Assembly (NCBI RefSeq): GCF_051195255.1
Contig: NZ_JBNJLK010000002.1
Location: 186,001-250,000, forward strand
Direction: 5' to 3'
DNA length: 64,000 nucleotides
Source: Falsirhodobacter sp051195255
GTDB lineage: Bacteria > Pseudomonadota > Alphaproteobacteria > Rhodobacterales > Rhodobacteraceae
Numbering within the stretch: the stretch's first letter is position 1; the number at the start of each line of letters is the position of its first letter. The notes below the pieces were generated by a model that made no database searches, had not been told where the DNA came from, and was given only the letters and a program-made list of their open reading frames with translations. The position numbers and the translations under genes were made by a program. Shown in pieces: positions 35,015-44,091 of the stretch.

Positions 35015-38000
35015 TTGCACTTCACCCGCCTGCGCCTGAACGGCTTCAAGAGCTTCGTGGACCCGACCGATCTGACGATCCAGTCGGGGCTGACGGGCGT
35101 CGTCGGACCGAACGGCTGCGGCAAGTCCAACCTGCTGGAAGCGTTGCGCTGGGTGATGGGGGAAAACCGCCCCACCGCCATGCGCGGCGCGGGGATGGAG
35201 GACGTGATCTTCGCCGGCACCGCCTCGCGCGGGGCACGGAACTTCGCGGAGGTGGCGCTGATCCTTGACAACGCCGACCGCCGGGCGCCCCCTGGTTTCA
35301 ACGAGGAAGACCAGATCGAGATCATCCGCCGCATCACGCGGGACGCGGGGTCCGCCTACAAGGCCAATGCCAAGGACGTGCGGGCGCGCGACGTGCAGAT
35401 GCTGTTCGCCGACGCCTCCACCGGCGCGCACAGCCCGGCGCTGGTGCGGCAGGGCCAGATCTCGGAGCTGATCAACGCCAAGCCCAAGGCGCGCCGCCGC
35501 ATTCTGGAAGAAGCGGCCGGGATCTCGGGCCTGTATGCCCGCCGCCATGACGCGGAACTGCGGCTGACGGCGACGGAGGCGAACCTTGCCCGCGTCGGCG
35601 ACACCGTGGAGGCGCTGGCCGCGCAGATGGCGGTTCTGGCGCGGCAGGCCAAACAGGCCCAGCGCTATCGCGAGATCGGAGAAGCGCTGCGGCGGGCCGA
35701 AGGCGGCCTGCTGTGGCAGCGCTGGCACGAGGCGGACGTGGCCCTTGCGGCGGCCGACGCCGCGCTGCGCCTGCGCGTGACGGCGGCGGCGGGTGCGGAA
35801 CGCGCGGCGGCGGATGCATCAACGGCCCGCACTTCGGCCGAGGCGGCCCTCGCCCCCCGGCGGGAGGAGGAGGCCATCGCCGCCGCCGTGCTGCAGCGTC
35901 TTCTGGTGCAGCAAGACGGTCTGGCCGATCAGGAGCGTCGGGCCGCCGACACCATCCGCACGCTTCAGGCACGGATCGAACAACTGGCCCGCGACGCGGA
36001 GCGGGAAGGCGCGCTGAACCGAGACGCCGCGGACACGCTGGAACGCCTGACCGCCGAGGGCGAGGATCTGGACGTGGCCGAGGATGGCCACGAGGCCGCC
36101 CTGACCGAGGCCGCACGGGCCGCCCGCACCGCCACGACCGCCCTTGCGGAACGCGAAGCGCAGCAGTCCGAGCGCACCGAGGAGATCGCGCGGCTGGCGG
36201 CCCGCCACCAATCCGCCCAGCGCCTGCTGGCCGACACCCGCACCACCCTTGCGCGGGCCGAAGGGGAGGCTGCGCGCGCCAAGGACGAAGCCGCCACCGC
36301 CGCCCATGCGCAAGAGGACGCCGCCGAAGCGCAGGACGCCGCGACCGAGGCGCTGCTGGACGCGCGGGAGGCCGCCGAGGTGGCCGAGGAGGCGCTGGGC
36401 CTTGCGGAGGAGCGGCGGAGCGCCGCGCAGGCCGCCGAGGCGGAGGCCCGTGCGGCGCGTTCGGCCGCCGACAGCGAAACCTCCGCCCTGAAGGCCGAGG
36501 TCGCCGCCATCGCCCGGCTGGTGGAGCGGGAGGCCGATCAGGGCCAGCCCCTGCTGGACCGCCTCACCGTCGCGCCGGGATATGAGGCCGCCCTTGGCGC
36601 GGCCCTGGCCGACGACCTGCGGGCCGAGGAAACGGATGGCCCCTCGGGCTGGTTCACCTTGCCGGATTACGCGGCGGCGGATGTGCCGGACGGGACCACC
36701 CCCCTGGCCGCGCATGTCACGGCGCCTCCGGTTCTGGCGCGCAGGCTGGGACGGATCGGCCTTGTGGACGCGGATCGGGGCGCGGCCGTTCAGGCGGTTC
36801 TGCGCCCCGGCCAGCGTCTGGTCAGCCTTCAGGGGGATCTGTGGCGCTGGGACGGGTTCCGCGCGGGAGCGGAGGATGCGCCCTCGGCCGCGGCGCAGCG
36901 CTTGCGCCAGATCAACCGCCTGTCTGCCTTGCGTCAGGATCTGGAGGCGGCGGAGGGGCGTCGGGCCGAGGCCGTGGCCGCACATGACGACGCGCAGGTC
37001 CGTCTGACCGAGGCGACCCGCGCCGACCAGGCCGCAAGGGAGGCCCGCCGCGCCGCCGACGTGCGCGTGGCCGACGCCAGCCGCGCCGCCAGCCGCGCCG
37101 AGGCCGAACGTTCCATCCTTGCCGGGCGGGTGGAAACGGCCCGCCTGGCCGCCGCACGCCACGGGGACGAGGCGATGGCCGCCCGCGCCCGCCTTGCCGA
37201 GGCGGAGGCCGCCGCTGCCGATCTGCCCGATCTGGACGCCGCCCGCGCCGGGGTGGAGGAGGTGCGCGTCGCGCTGGAGGCCGCGCGCATCGCCATGCTG
37301 ACCCGCCGCAGCGCCCATGACGAGTTGAAGCGCGACGGCGTCGCCCGCGCCCGTCGCCGGGCCGAGATCGCACGGGAAATGGGCACATGGCGCGGCCGGC
37401 TGGACAATGCCGAACGCCGGGCCGCCGAGCTGGCCGATCGCCGGGCCGAGGCGGAGGCGGAACTGGAGGAAGCCGCCGTTCTTCCCGAAGAACTGGCCGC
37501 CGCGCGCGAGGATCTGCTTGAACGCATCGAGGAGGCGGAAGCCCGCCGCGACGCCGCACGTGCCGCGCTTGGGGACGCGGAAAGCGCCGCCCGCATCGCC
37601 CAGACGAACGAACGCGACACCGAACGCGCGGCCGGAGAAGCGCGCGAAGCCCGTGCCCGCGCCGAAGCCTTGCGCGACGCCGCGCAAGCCGCGGTGCAGA
37701 CCGCCGCCGAGCGCATCCACGAGGACACCGAACGCACCCCTGCCGAACTTCTGGCCGGGTTGCAGATCGACCTTGCGGGCTTGCCCGACGCCGCCACGCT
37801 CGAGGAGGAGATCTTCCGCCTGCGCCGCGCCCGCGACAGCCTGGGCGCCGTGAACCTGCGGGCCGAGGAAGACGCCCGCGCCATCACCGAGGAGCACGGC
37901 GCGCTGGCCGCGGAAGCCGCCGATCTGGCCGAGGCCGTGAAGCGCCTGCGCGCCGGCATCGCCGGCCTGAACCGTGAAGGGCGGGAACGCCTGCTCGCCG

Positions 38001-38461
38001 CGTTCGAGCAGGTGAACACCAGCTTCGCCACGCTGTTCACCCACCTGTTCGGCGGGGGGGAGGCGCGGCTGGTCATGGTGGAATCCGAAGATCCGCTGGA
38101 CGCGGGACTGGAGATCATGTGCCAGCCGCCGGGCAAGAAGCTCTCCACCCTGTCGCTTCTGTCCGGGGGCGAACAGACGCTGACGGCGATGGCGCTGATC
38201 TTTGCCGTGTTCCTGGCGAACCCCGCGCCGATCTGCGTGCTGGACGAGGTGGACGCGCCGCTGGACGACGCCAACGTCACCCGCTTCTGCGACCTCTTGG
38301 ACGAGATGACGCGCCGGACCGAGACGCGGTTCCTGATCATCACCCACCACGCCGTCACCATGGCGCGGATGGACCGGCTGTTCGGTGTGACGATGGTCGA
38401 ACAGGGCGTCAGCCAGCTGGTCAGCGTGGACCTGAAGAAGGCGGAGGCGCTGGTCGGTTAA
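35015..38461 (+). CDS. smc: Chromosome segregation ATPase SMC
   Basis: 1148 residues from TTG 35015; homologues begin at this MHFTRLRLNGFKSF block and there is no closer ATG. Walker A GPNGCGKSN is at residues 31-39. Long Ala/Glu/Arg-rich coiled coils flank a hinge around residues 500-620, and the C-terminal head has the signature LSGGEQTLTAMALIFA and Walker B CVLDEVDAPLDD. SMC with ScpA/ScpB organises and separates replicated chromosomes. Its stop overlaps that of the convergent MOSC gene by two bases. The coiled coil is unusually alanine-rich, in keeping with the high GC content. Confidence 0.97.
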   Translation: MHFTRLRLNGFKSFVDPTDLTIQSGLTGVVGPNGCGKSNLLEALRWVMGENRPTAMRGAGMEDVIFAGTASRGARNFAEVALILDNADRRAPPGFNEEDQIEIIRRITRDAGSAYKANAKDVRARDVQMLFADASTGAHSPALVRQGQISELINAKPKARRRILEEAAGISGLYARRHDAELRLTATEANLARVGDTVEALAAQMAVLARQAKQAQRYREIGEALRRAEGGLLWQRWHEADVALAAADAALRLRVTAAAGAERAAADASTARTSAEAALAPRREEEAIAAAVLQRLLVQQDGLADQERRAADTIRTLQARIEQLARDAEREGALNRDAADTLERLTAEGEDLDVAEDGHEAALTEAARAARTATTALAEREAQQSERTEEIARLAARHQSAQRLLADTRTTLARAEGEAARAKDEAATAAHAQEDAAEAQDAATEALLDAREAAEVAEEALGLAEERRSAAQAAEAEARAARSAADSETSALKAEVAAIARLVEREADQGQPLLDRLTVAPGYEAALGAALADDLRAEETDGPSGWFTLPDYAAADVPDGTTPLAAHVTAPPVLARRLGRIGLVDADRGAAVQAVLRPGQRLVSLQGDLWRWDGFRAGAEDAPSAAAQRLRQINRLSALRQDLEAAEGRRAEAVAAHDDAQVRLTEATRADQAAREARRAADVRVADASRAASRAEAERSILAGRVETARLAAARHGDEAMAARARLAEAEAAAADLPDLDAARAGVEEVRVALEAARIAMLTRRSAHDELKRDGVARARRRAEIAREMGTWRGRLDNAERRAAELADRRAEAEAELEEAAVLPEELAAAREDLLERIEEAEARRDAARAALGDAESAARIAQTNERDTERAAGEAREARARAEALRDAAQAAVQTAAERIHEDTERTPAELLAGLQIDLAGLPDAATLEEEIFRLRRARDSLGAVNLRAEEDARAITEEHGALAAEAADLAEAVKRLRAGIAGLNREGRERLLAAFEQVNTSFATLFTHLFGGGEARLVMVESEDPLDAGLEIMCQPPGKKLSTLSLLSGGEQTLTAMALIFAVFLANPAPICVLDEVDAPLDDANVTRFCDLLDEMTRRTETRFLIITHHAVTMARMDRLFGVTMVEQGVSQLVSVDLKKAEALVG

Positions 38462-38997
38462 AGCTTCACGATCCGGTTGCCGACCCGCACCTCGCCATCC
38501 TGTTCCACGGAACACAGGATGCCGCGCAGGCGCAGGGCCGGGTGGCCGGGGGAGGTGATCCAGTTCTTGGCCTCGGCCCCGTAGCGGACCTTCCACTTCA
38601 CGCAGCCGTCGTTGAACACGTCCGACACCCGCACCACCGCGGTGCCCACGCGCAACAGGGATCCGATCGGCAGATTCTCCTCGGAGGTGTCCAGATCGGC
38701 GATCACCGGATCGCCCGGATGTGGCTGCGTCCTGTCGCGCCAGACCAGATCCAGCACCCGCTGCGGCAGGATGGACACTTGGATCGCCGGATGAGGCCGA
38801 CCGTCGGGCAGGCGCAGCCAGGGGCGGGACAACCAGCGGTCGCCCGGCACACCCTCGGCCACGGTCAGGCGCAGATGGTCGGGGAAGATGCGCTCGCCCA
38901 CGCCGGGGCGGAAGCACAGGCCGGTGACGGGCGCATCGTTCTTCGGCGCGGCGAGAACATGGGGCAGGGCGGCCTGCAGGTCGTCGAACCCGATCAC
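38458..38997 (-). CDS. MOSC-domain protein
   Basis: 179 residues with the MOSC fold (beta-strand-rich, related to the C-terminus of molybdenum cofactor sulfurase): GLCFRPGVGERIF, VAEGVPGDRWL and the conserved cysteine in FNDGCVKWKVRYG. MOSC proteins bind the molybdenum cofactor and may carry sulfur or reduce N-hydroxylated compounds. It is the second gene of a pair with the glycosyltransferase (4-base overlap) and ends against smc. Confidence 0.88.
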   Translation of the reverse strand: MIGFDDLQAALPHVLAAPKNDAPVTGLCFRPGVGERIFPDHLRLTVAEGVPGDRWLSRPWLRLPDGRPHPAIQVSILPQRVLDLVWRDRTQPHPGDPVIADLDTSEENLPIGSLLRVGTAVVRVSDVFNDGCVKWKVRYGAEAKNWITSPGHPALRLRGILCSVEQDGEVRVGNRIVKL

Positions 38998-39857
38998 AGC
39001 GTCGCCGCCTTCCGTGCAAGATCCAGATCGGCCTCGATCAGCAGCCCGTCCTCGCGCAGCCGGTCCAGAACGGGGGCGGGAGGTGACATCACGGCGTCAT
39101 AGAAGGCCCGAACCTGTTCCTCGGTCGCGGTGGACAGGAAGTCGTTCAGCGGCGCGTTGTTGGTGTAGGCGCCGCGTTCCAGACGGAAGGGGAGGCGCTG
39201 CAACCACGCCTCCCGGTCCTGCGCGTGGAAATGCAGCAGCGGCAGATCCTTGGTGAAGCCGATGCCGGTGATCCTTTCCTTATGCAGAAAGCCGCCATGC
39301 AGGCGCGGTTCCAGCCCCGTCACGCCCGTGCGGAAGAAGGCCTTTCCGACGATATGGCTGAGCGCGCCGCTGGCCATGATGGGGGCGTGATCGTCGAAGG
39401 CGGCGATCCGCTGTTCCAGATCGCGCAGCGGGGCGCGGAAGGTGCGGGCGGCGAAGAGGCCGGACGGCCGCGCGGGATCGTGCAGCGCCTCCCAAGGGCG
39501 CATCCGCACCAGAATCGCGTCCGAGGCCGCCAGCACCTCGGCGACCGGACGGTGCGGCAGGATGAATTCGTCCACGTCCAGATGCGCGATCCATGGCAGG
39601 GGCGCCGCGTCGTACAGGCGGCGCATGTTGCGCGACTGGCGGTTCTGGTGCCGGTCGGGCCGCCGCTTGCCCCACCACGCGTCGTCGCAGCGGATCACGG
39701 TGACGCGGTCGATGCCTTCAAGGGTGTCGGCGGCAGGGTCCGTCGGGTCGTCCAGATGCAGCCAGATGTGGCTTGCCCCCAGCCCCAGATGATGGGCCAG
39801 AAAGGCGCGCAACTGGATTTCGGAGGCGTGGGCGGTGATGCAGATGCCCCAGTCCAT
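38994..39857 (-). CDS. Glycosyltransferase family 2-like protein
   Basis: 287 residues from ATG 39857 (MDWGICITAHASEIQL). An earlier in-frame ATG at 39995 would add a poorly conserved extension. The acidic metal/nucleotide-sugar motif is HLDVDEFILP. The layout matches the family-2/GT92-like proteins common in Rhodobacteraceae surface polysaccharide pathways. No signal peptide or membrane helix is seen. It overlaps the MOSC gene by 4 bases, an unexpected pairing without a clear functional reason. Confidence 0.82.
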   Translation of the reverse strand: MDWGICITAHASEIQLRAFLAHHLGLGASHIWLHLDDPTDPAADTLEGIDRVTVIRCDDAWWGKRRPDRHQNRQSRNMRRLYDAAPLPWIAHLDVDEFILPHRPVAEVLAASDAILVRMRPWEALHDPARPSGLFAARTFRAPLRDLEQRIAAFDDHAPIMASGALSHIVGKAFFRTGVTGLEPRLHGGFLHKERITGIGFTKDLPLLHFHAQDREAWLQRLPFRLERGAYTNNAPLNDFLSTATEEQVRAFYDAVMSPPAPVLDRLREDGLLIEADLDLARKAATL

Positions 39858-39936
39858 ATTCGTCCTTTCCGGCCGCCGACTCACTTGATTTCGTGCCGCG
39901 GCGGGCGACATGATAATCATGGCAAGGGAGGGTGTC

Positions 39937-40284
39937 ATGCTGGAATATCTGACCGAAGATCTGCGCAATGGTTTGCAACAGGCGGCCGCCCGCACCCGAC
40001 GCCGGTCCCGTCTTCACGTGCAGCTGGGCGACACGGTGTTCCCCGTGACGCGGATGTGGGCCACCGGCCTTGCCGTCGACGCCGACCGTTTGACGCATCT
40101 GCGCGGCCTCGTGGACCTTTACGATGGCCCGCGTCACATCGGCCATTGCCTGATCATCGCCTCCGTCCTCGAAGGGGAGGAGCTTGTATGCGAGTTCAAG
40201 TCCTTCCAGCCGATCAGCGACGGCCCGCCCGTCGACTTCGAACGGACGGGCGAGCCTGTGGCGGGTTATCTGCCGGCCTATTGA
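39937..40284 (+). CDS. Conserved hypothetical protein
   Basis: 115 residues from ATG 39937, which has the strong ribosome site AGGGAGG six bases upstream; ATGs at 39910 and 39919 lack one. The sequence (MLEYLTEDLRNGLQQAAART, RLHVQLGDTVFPVTRMW, GLAVDADRLTHLRGLVDLYD) predicts a compact alpha/beta domain with a PilZ-like flavour in its LVDLYDG and HIGHCLI strands. That resemblance is weak. It is soluble, with no signal peptide. It ends overlapping the convergent aminotransferase gene by 7 bases. Confidence 0.72.
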   Translation: MLEYLTEDLRNGLQQAAARTRRRSRLHVQLGDTVFPVTRMWATGLAVDADRLTHLRGLVDLYDGPRHIGHCLIIASVLEGEELVCEFKSFQPISDGPPVDFERTGEPVAGYLPAY

Positions 40285-41450
40285 AGATCGGCGAAGACGT
40301 CCTTCAGCCGCGCGCAAGCGTTTTCGATCATGCTCCGCGGCATGGCGATGTTGAACCGCAGGAACGTCTCGCCGCCCTTCCCGAAGGTGGGGCCGTAGTT
40401 CGTGGCGATGCCGCCCTGCTTTTCCACCCGCGTGACGATCTCCTCGATGGACATCCCGGTGTCGGAAAAGTCGACCCAGGCCAGATAGGTCGCCTCCATC
40501 GGCATGGAGCGCAGGCCGGGGATCGCGTTCACCGTGTCGTCGAACATCCGTCGGTTCTCGTCCAGATAGGCCATCAGGCGATCCACCCATTCCGCGCCTT
40601 CGGGGGAATAGGCGGCCTCGGCCATCCGCAGCCCGAAACTGTTGGGGGAGATTCCCAGCGCGGCCAGACGGGCCCCGAACCGTTCACGCAGCGCGGGATC
40701 GGGGATGATCACGTTGCCGGTGTGGCTGCCCGCGATGTTGAAGGTCTTGGTCGTGGCGGTCATCATCACCAGACGGTCGGTGATGTCCGGCACCGCGACG
40801 GGCATGGGGATGTGCTTCTTGCCAGGGAAGACCAGATCGTGGTGGATTTCATCGGACACGAGGATCAGGTCATGGCGGCGGCAGAACTCGGCCACGCCGC
40901 GCAGTTCGTCGGTCGTCCAGACGCGCCCGCCGGGGTTGTGGGGGGAACACAGGATCAGCATCTTTTCGGACCCGGTCATCTGCGCGTCCCAGGCGTCGAA
41001 ATCCATGGCATAGCGGCCGTCCACCTGCGCCAGCGGGCAGGACACGACCGTGCGCCCCGCGGCGGCGATGACGCGGGCAAAGGCGTGATACACGGGCGTC
41101 AGCAGCACCACCCCGTCCCCCGGCGCCGTGAAGGCGTCCACGCACAGGCCCGTGCCGTTGACAAGGCCGTGGGTGGTGAAGATGGCCTCGCGCTCCACCT
41201 CCCAGCCGTGGCGTTCGCGCATCCACCAGCAGATCGCGTCCAGATACCCGCGATCATCGCCGTAATAGCCGTAGACGCCATGATCGGCCATGTCGGTCAG
41301 GACCTTCTGGACGCAGGCCGGGGGCCGGAACTCCATGTCCGCCACCCACATGGCCAGACCCTGACCTTTCGGCACGTCGTACAGGGTTTCCATCATGTCC
41401 CATTTCACCGAATGGGTGCCGAAGCGGTCGATCGGATCGTCAAAGCTCAT
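40278..41450 (-). CDS. MalY/PatB-type PLP enzyme (C-S beta-lyase/aminotransferase)
   Basis: 390 residues, fold-type I PLP enzyme. WVADMEFRPPACVQ near the N-terminus, SPHNPGGRVWT, LVSDEIHHDLVFPG and the PLP lysine in TATTKTFNIAG are the typical blocks of the MalY/PatB group, which cleave cystathionine or other cysteine conjugates. The start ATG 41450 opens MSFDDPIDRFGTHSVKWD as in relatives. It is divergent from the deformylase operon, with about 75 bp shared by both promoters. Confidence 0.9.
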   Translation of the reverse strand: MSFDDPIDRFGTHSVKWDMMETLYDVPKGQGLAMWVADMEFRPPACVQKVLTDMADHGVYGYYGDDRGYLDAICWWMRERHGWEVEREAIFTTHGLVNGTGLCVDAFTAPGDGVVLLTPVYHAFARVIAAAGRTVVSCPLAQVDGRYAMDFDAWDAQMTGSEKMLILCSPHNPGGRVWTTDELRGVAEFCRRHDLILVSDEIHHDLVFPGKKHIPMPVAVPDITDRLVMMTATTKTFNIAGSHTGNVIIPDPALRERFGARLAALGISPNSFGLRMAEAAYSPEGAEWVDRLMAYLDENRRMFDDTVNAIPGLRSMPMEATYLAWVDFSDTGMSIEEIVTRVEKQGGIATNYGPTFGKGGETFLRFNIAMPRSMIENACARLKDVFADLQ

Positions 41451-41524
41451 CGCGCTCTCCTGTTTGCGGCGAAGGGTAGAGCGGAAGGATTGCAGCGGCA
41501 ACGCGCTTGTCCTACATCGTCGGC

Positions 41525-42049
41525 ATGATACGCCCCATCCTGATCCATCCCGATCCACGCCTGAAAAAGGTCTGCCCGCCGGTCGACTCCATCACGGACG
41601 AGATCCGCGCGCTGGGCCGCGACATGCTGGACACGATGTACGACGCGCCGGGCGTGGGGCTGGCCGGGCCGCAGATCGGCGTGATGAAGCGGATCATCAC
41701 CATGGACTGCACCAAGGACCCAAAGGCCGAGCCGCAACCGATGGTGCTGGTCAACCCCGAGATCACCTGGTCCTCGGACGAGGGGAGCACCTACGAGGAA
41801 GGCTGCCTGTCCATCCCCGACCAGTACGCCGAGGTGGAACGCCCTGCGCGCGTCCGCGTGCGCTGGACCGACCTTGAAGGTCAGGAGCGGGAGCAGGAGT
41901 TCGAGGGGCTTTGGGCCACCTGCGTCCAGCACGAGATCGACCACCTGAACGGCAAGCTGTTCATCGACCATATCGGGGCGCTGCGTCGTCAGATGATCAC
42001 GCGCAAGATGCAGAAGCTGAAGCGCGACCGCGCGCGCGACACCGCATGA
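41525..42049 (+). CDS. def: Peptide deformylase (active copy)
   Basis: 174 residues. Removes the formyl group from the N-terminal methionine of new proteins. All three motifs are intact: GVGLAGPQIG (43-52), EGCLS with metal ligand Cys94 (92-96) and HEIDH with both His ligands and the catalytic Glu137 (136-140). ATG 41525 was chosen over an ATG at 41507, which would add six non-conserved residues. It is the first gene of def-def2-fmt, coupled to the second by a 4-base overlap. Confidence 0.96.
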   Translation: MIRPILIHPDPRLKKVCPPVDSITDEIRALGRDMLDTMYDAPGVGLAGPQIGVMKRIITMDCTKDPKAEPQPMVLVNPEITWSSDEGSTYEEGCLSIPDQYAEVERPARVRVRWTDLEGQEREQEFEGLWATCVQHEIDHLNGKLFIDHIGALRRQMITRKMQKLKRDRARDTA

Positions 42050-42543
42050 TCCGCCCCTTCGTCCCTTGGCCCGACGCGCGCCTGCGCACCCCCGCCACGC
42101 CGGTGGAGGCGATCACCGACGACATCCGCGCCCTTTGGGCCGACATGGTCCAGACGATGGACGCCATGCCCGGTTATGGCCTCGCCGCGCCGCAGATCGG
42201 GGTGATGCTGCGGGTGGCCGTGGTGGATTGTTCGGCCGAACGCGGCAAGGCGGTGCTTCTGGCCAATCCCGAAGTGCTCCACGCCTCGGTCCAGCCGCGC
42301 GAGCATGAGGAGGCGAGCCCCAACCTGCCGGGCGTGCACGCCGCCATCACGCGCCCCCGCGCCGTCACCGTGCGGTTCCTGAACGCCGAGGGGGAGATGG
42401 AGGACCGCGATTTCGTGGGCCTCTGGGCCACCTCGGTCCAGCACCAGATCGACCATCTGAACGGCCGGATGTATTTCGACCACCTGTCGCCGCTGAAGCG
42501 CAAGATGCTGGTCGCCAAAGCCCGGAAACTGACGCGGAGGTAA
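42046..42543 (+). CDS. Peptide deformylase-like paralogue with altered active site
   Basis: 165 residues, aligning over its whole length with the preceding enzyme. Motif 1 is kept (GYGLAAPQIG, 43-52). Motif 2 EGCLS is replaced by EASPN, so the metal-ligand Cys becomes Ser91. Motif 3 HEIDH becomes HQIDH (133-137), replacing the catalytic Glu with Gln134. It should therefore lack normal deformylase activity. The frame is undamaged and the operon position between def and fmt is tight, so it is probably a functional gene with a different role (binding or regulatory) rather than a decaying duplicate. Confidence 0.88.
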   Translation: MIRPFVPWPDARLRTPATPVEAITDDIRALWADMVQTMDAMPGYGLAAPQIGVMLRVAVVDCSAERGKAVLLANPEVLHASVQPREHEEASPNLPGVHAAITRPRAVTVRFLNAEGEMEDRDFVGLWATSVQHQIDHLNGRMYFDHLSPLKRKMLVAKARKLTRR

Positions 42544-42546
42544 GGG

Positions 42547-43437
42547 ATGAAGGTCATCTTCATGGGCACGCCGGAGTTTTCGGTGCCCGCGCTGGACGCG
42601 CTGCACGACGCGCATGAGGTGGTCTGCGTCTACACCCAGCCGCCGCGCCCCGCCGGTCGCGGCAAGAAGGACCGTCCCACCCCCGTCCACGCCCGCGCGC
42701 TGGAACTGGGCCTGCCGGTCCGCCATCCCGCCCGCCTGAAATCACCCGAGGATCAGGCGGAGTTTGCCGCGCTGGGCGCGGACATCGCCGTGGTGGTGGC
42801 CTACGGGCTGATCCTGCCGCAGGCGATCCTCGATGCGCCGCGGCTGGGCTGCCTGAACATCCACGCCTCGCTTCTGCCGCGCTGGCGGGGGGCGGCGCCG
42901 ATCCACCGCGCGATCCTGGCCGGTGACGCGGACACCGGCATCTGCATCATGCAGATGGAGGCGGGGCTGGACACCGGCCCCGTGATCCTGCGCGAAGCGA
43001 CGCCCATCGGACCCGAAGACACCACCGCGACCCTGCACGACCGCCTGTCGGCCATGGGCGCGCGCGGCATCCTTCAGGCGCTGGAAGGGGATCTGGTGTC
43101 AGTCCCGCAGCCCGAGGACGGCGTCACCTACGCCGCCAAGATCGACAAGGCGGAGGCGCGGATCGACTGGTCCCGTCCGGCCGTCGAGGTGGACCGCCAG
43201 ATCCGCGGCCTGTCGCCTTTCCCCGGCGCCTGGTGCCTGGTGGAGGGGGAGCGGCTGAAGCTGCTGTCCAGCCGTTTGGCCGACGGACAGGGGGAGGTGG
43301 GGGAAGTGCTGGACGGCCTGACCATCGCCTGCGGCACGGGCGCGGTCGCCATCAAGCAGGCCCAGCGCGAAGGCAAGCGCCCCATGTCGCCCGAGGAATT
43401 GCTGCGCGGTCTTGTTCTGCCGAAGCGGCTGGACTGA
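42547..43437 (+). CDS. fmt: Methionyl-tRNA formyltransferase
   Basis: 296 residues. Formylates the initiator Met-tRNA with 10-formyltetrahydrofolate. The N-terminal formyltransferase domain has the catalytic Asn/His in NIHASLLPRWRGAAP and the Asp further on in MEAGLDTG. The C-terminal OB-like domain (from about 205) binds tRNA. Starts 3 bases after the deformylase paralogue, completing the formyl cycle operon. Confidence 0.96.
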   Translation: MKVIFMGTPEFSVPALDALHDAHEVVCVYTQPPRPAGRGKKDRPTPVHARALELGLPVRHPARLKSPEDQAEFAALGADIAVVVAYGLILPQAILDAPRLGCLNIHASLLPRWRGAAPIHRAILAGDADTGICIMQMEAGLDTGPVILREATPIGPEDTTATLHDRLSAMGARGILQALEGDLVSVPQPEDGVTYAAKIDKAEARIDWSRPAVEVDRQIRGLSPFPGAWCLVEGERLKLLSSRLADGQGEVGEVLDGLTIACGTGAVAIKQAQREGKRPMSPEELLRGLVLPKRLD

Positions 43438-43440
43438 AGA

Positions 43441-43899
43441 TCAGGGCTTCTTCTTGAAGGGCGCCATGCCCTGACGCGCCAGCTCGTCCGCGCGTTCGTT
43501 TTCGGCGTGGCCGGCATGCCCCTTGATCCAGCGCCATTCGACCTTGTGACGGGCCTGCGCCTCGTCCAGCCGCTTCCACAGGTCGTCGTTCTTCACGGGC
43601 TTGCGGTCGGCCGTCTTCCAGCCGTTCCGCTTCCAGCCGTGGATCCAGCCGGTCACGCCGTTCTTCACATAGGCGGAGTCGGTCACCACGATCAGCGTCG
43701 AATCACGCGTCAGCGCTTCCAACGCCGAAATGGCCGCCAGAAGTTCCATGCGGTTGTTGGTGGTCATGGCTTCGCCGCCGTTCAGCGTGCGTTCCTTCAG
43801 GACGGTGTCCCCGTCCTTGGCCAGCATCAGGACACCCCAGCCGCCGGGGCCGGGATTTCCGCTGCAAGCGCCATCGGTGTAAGCGTAAAGTTCAGGCAT
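43441..43899 (-). CDS. rnhA: Ribonuclease HI
   Basis: 152 residues. Cuts the RNA strand of RNA-DNA hybrids. The four acidic catalytic residues are visible in AYTDGACSGNPGPGG, NNRMELLAA, VTDSAYV and HAENERADELA. It is convergent with fmt (4 bases between) and lies 39 bases downstream of the 33-residue gene on the same strand, so ispH, the small gene and rnhA could form one transcript. Confidence 0.97.
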   Translation of the reverse strand: MPELYAYTDGACSGNPGPGGWGVLMLAKDGDTVLKERTLNGGEAMTTNNRMELLAAISALEALTRDSTLIVVTDSAYVKNGVTGWIHGWKRNGWKTADRKPVKNDDLWKRLDEAQARHKVEWRWIKGHAGHAENERADELARQGMAPFKKKP

Positions 43900-43938
43900 G
43901 ACGGCGGGCTATCGCAAGGGCGCGGCCCGCGCAAGCGC

Positions 43939-44040
43939 TCAGCGGCGCTTGTCGGCCGTGACGCGGACGCGGGCCGGTTCGGGACGCGTCACGAGGGCGA
44001 AAACGGCAAGGGCCGACATGGTGGCAAGCAGAGCGATCAT
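43939..44040 (-). CDS. 33-residue small membrane-anchored peptide
   Basis: On the - strand the ATG at 44040 is preceded at 7-base spacing by GGAGGAG, one of the best ribosome sites in the window. It encodes MIALLATMSALAVFALVTRP followed by EPARVRVTADKRR: one N-terminal hydrophobic helix and a basic tail, ending in TGA. It lies between ispH and rnhA on the same strand. The strong ribosome site argues for real translation; the function is unknown. Confidence 0.6.
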   Translation of the reverse strand: MIALLATMSALAVFALVTRPEPARVRVTADKRR

Positions 44041-44091
44041 TGGTAGAAACTCCTCCGTATCCCAGCAGCGTTCCACCCTGCGGACGGAATG

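Noticed and set aside
35819..39019. Long - strand frame opposite smc
   Set aside because: Shadow of the SMC coding frame; the real MOSC gene at its 5' side lies in a different frame.
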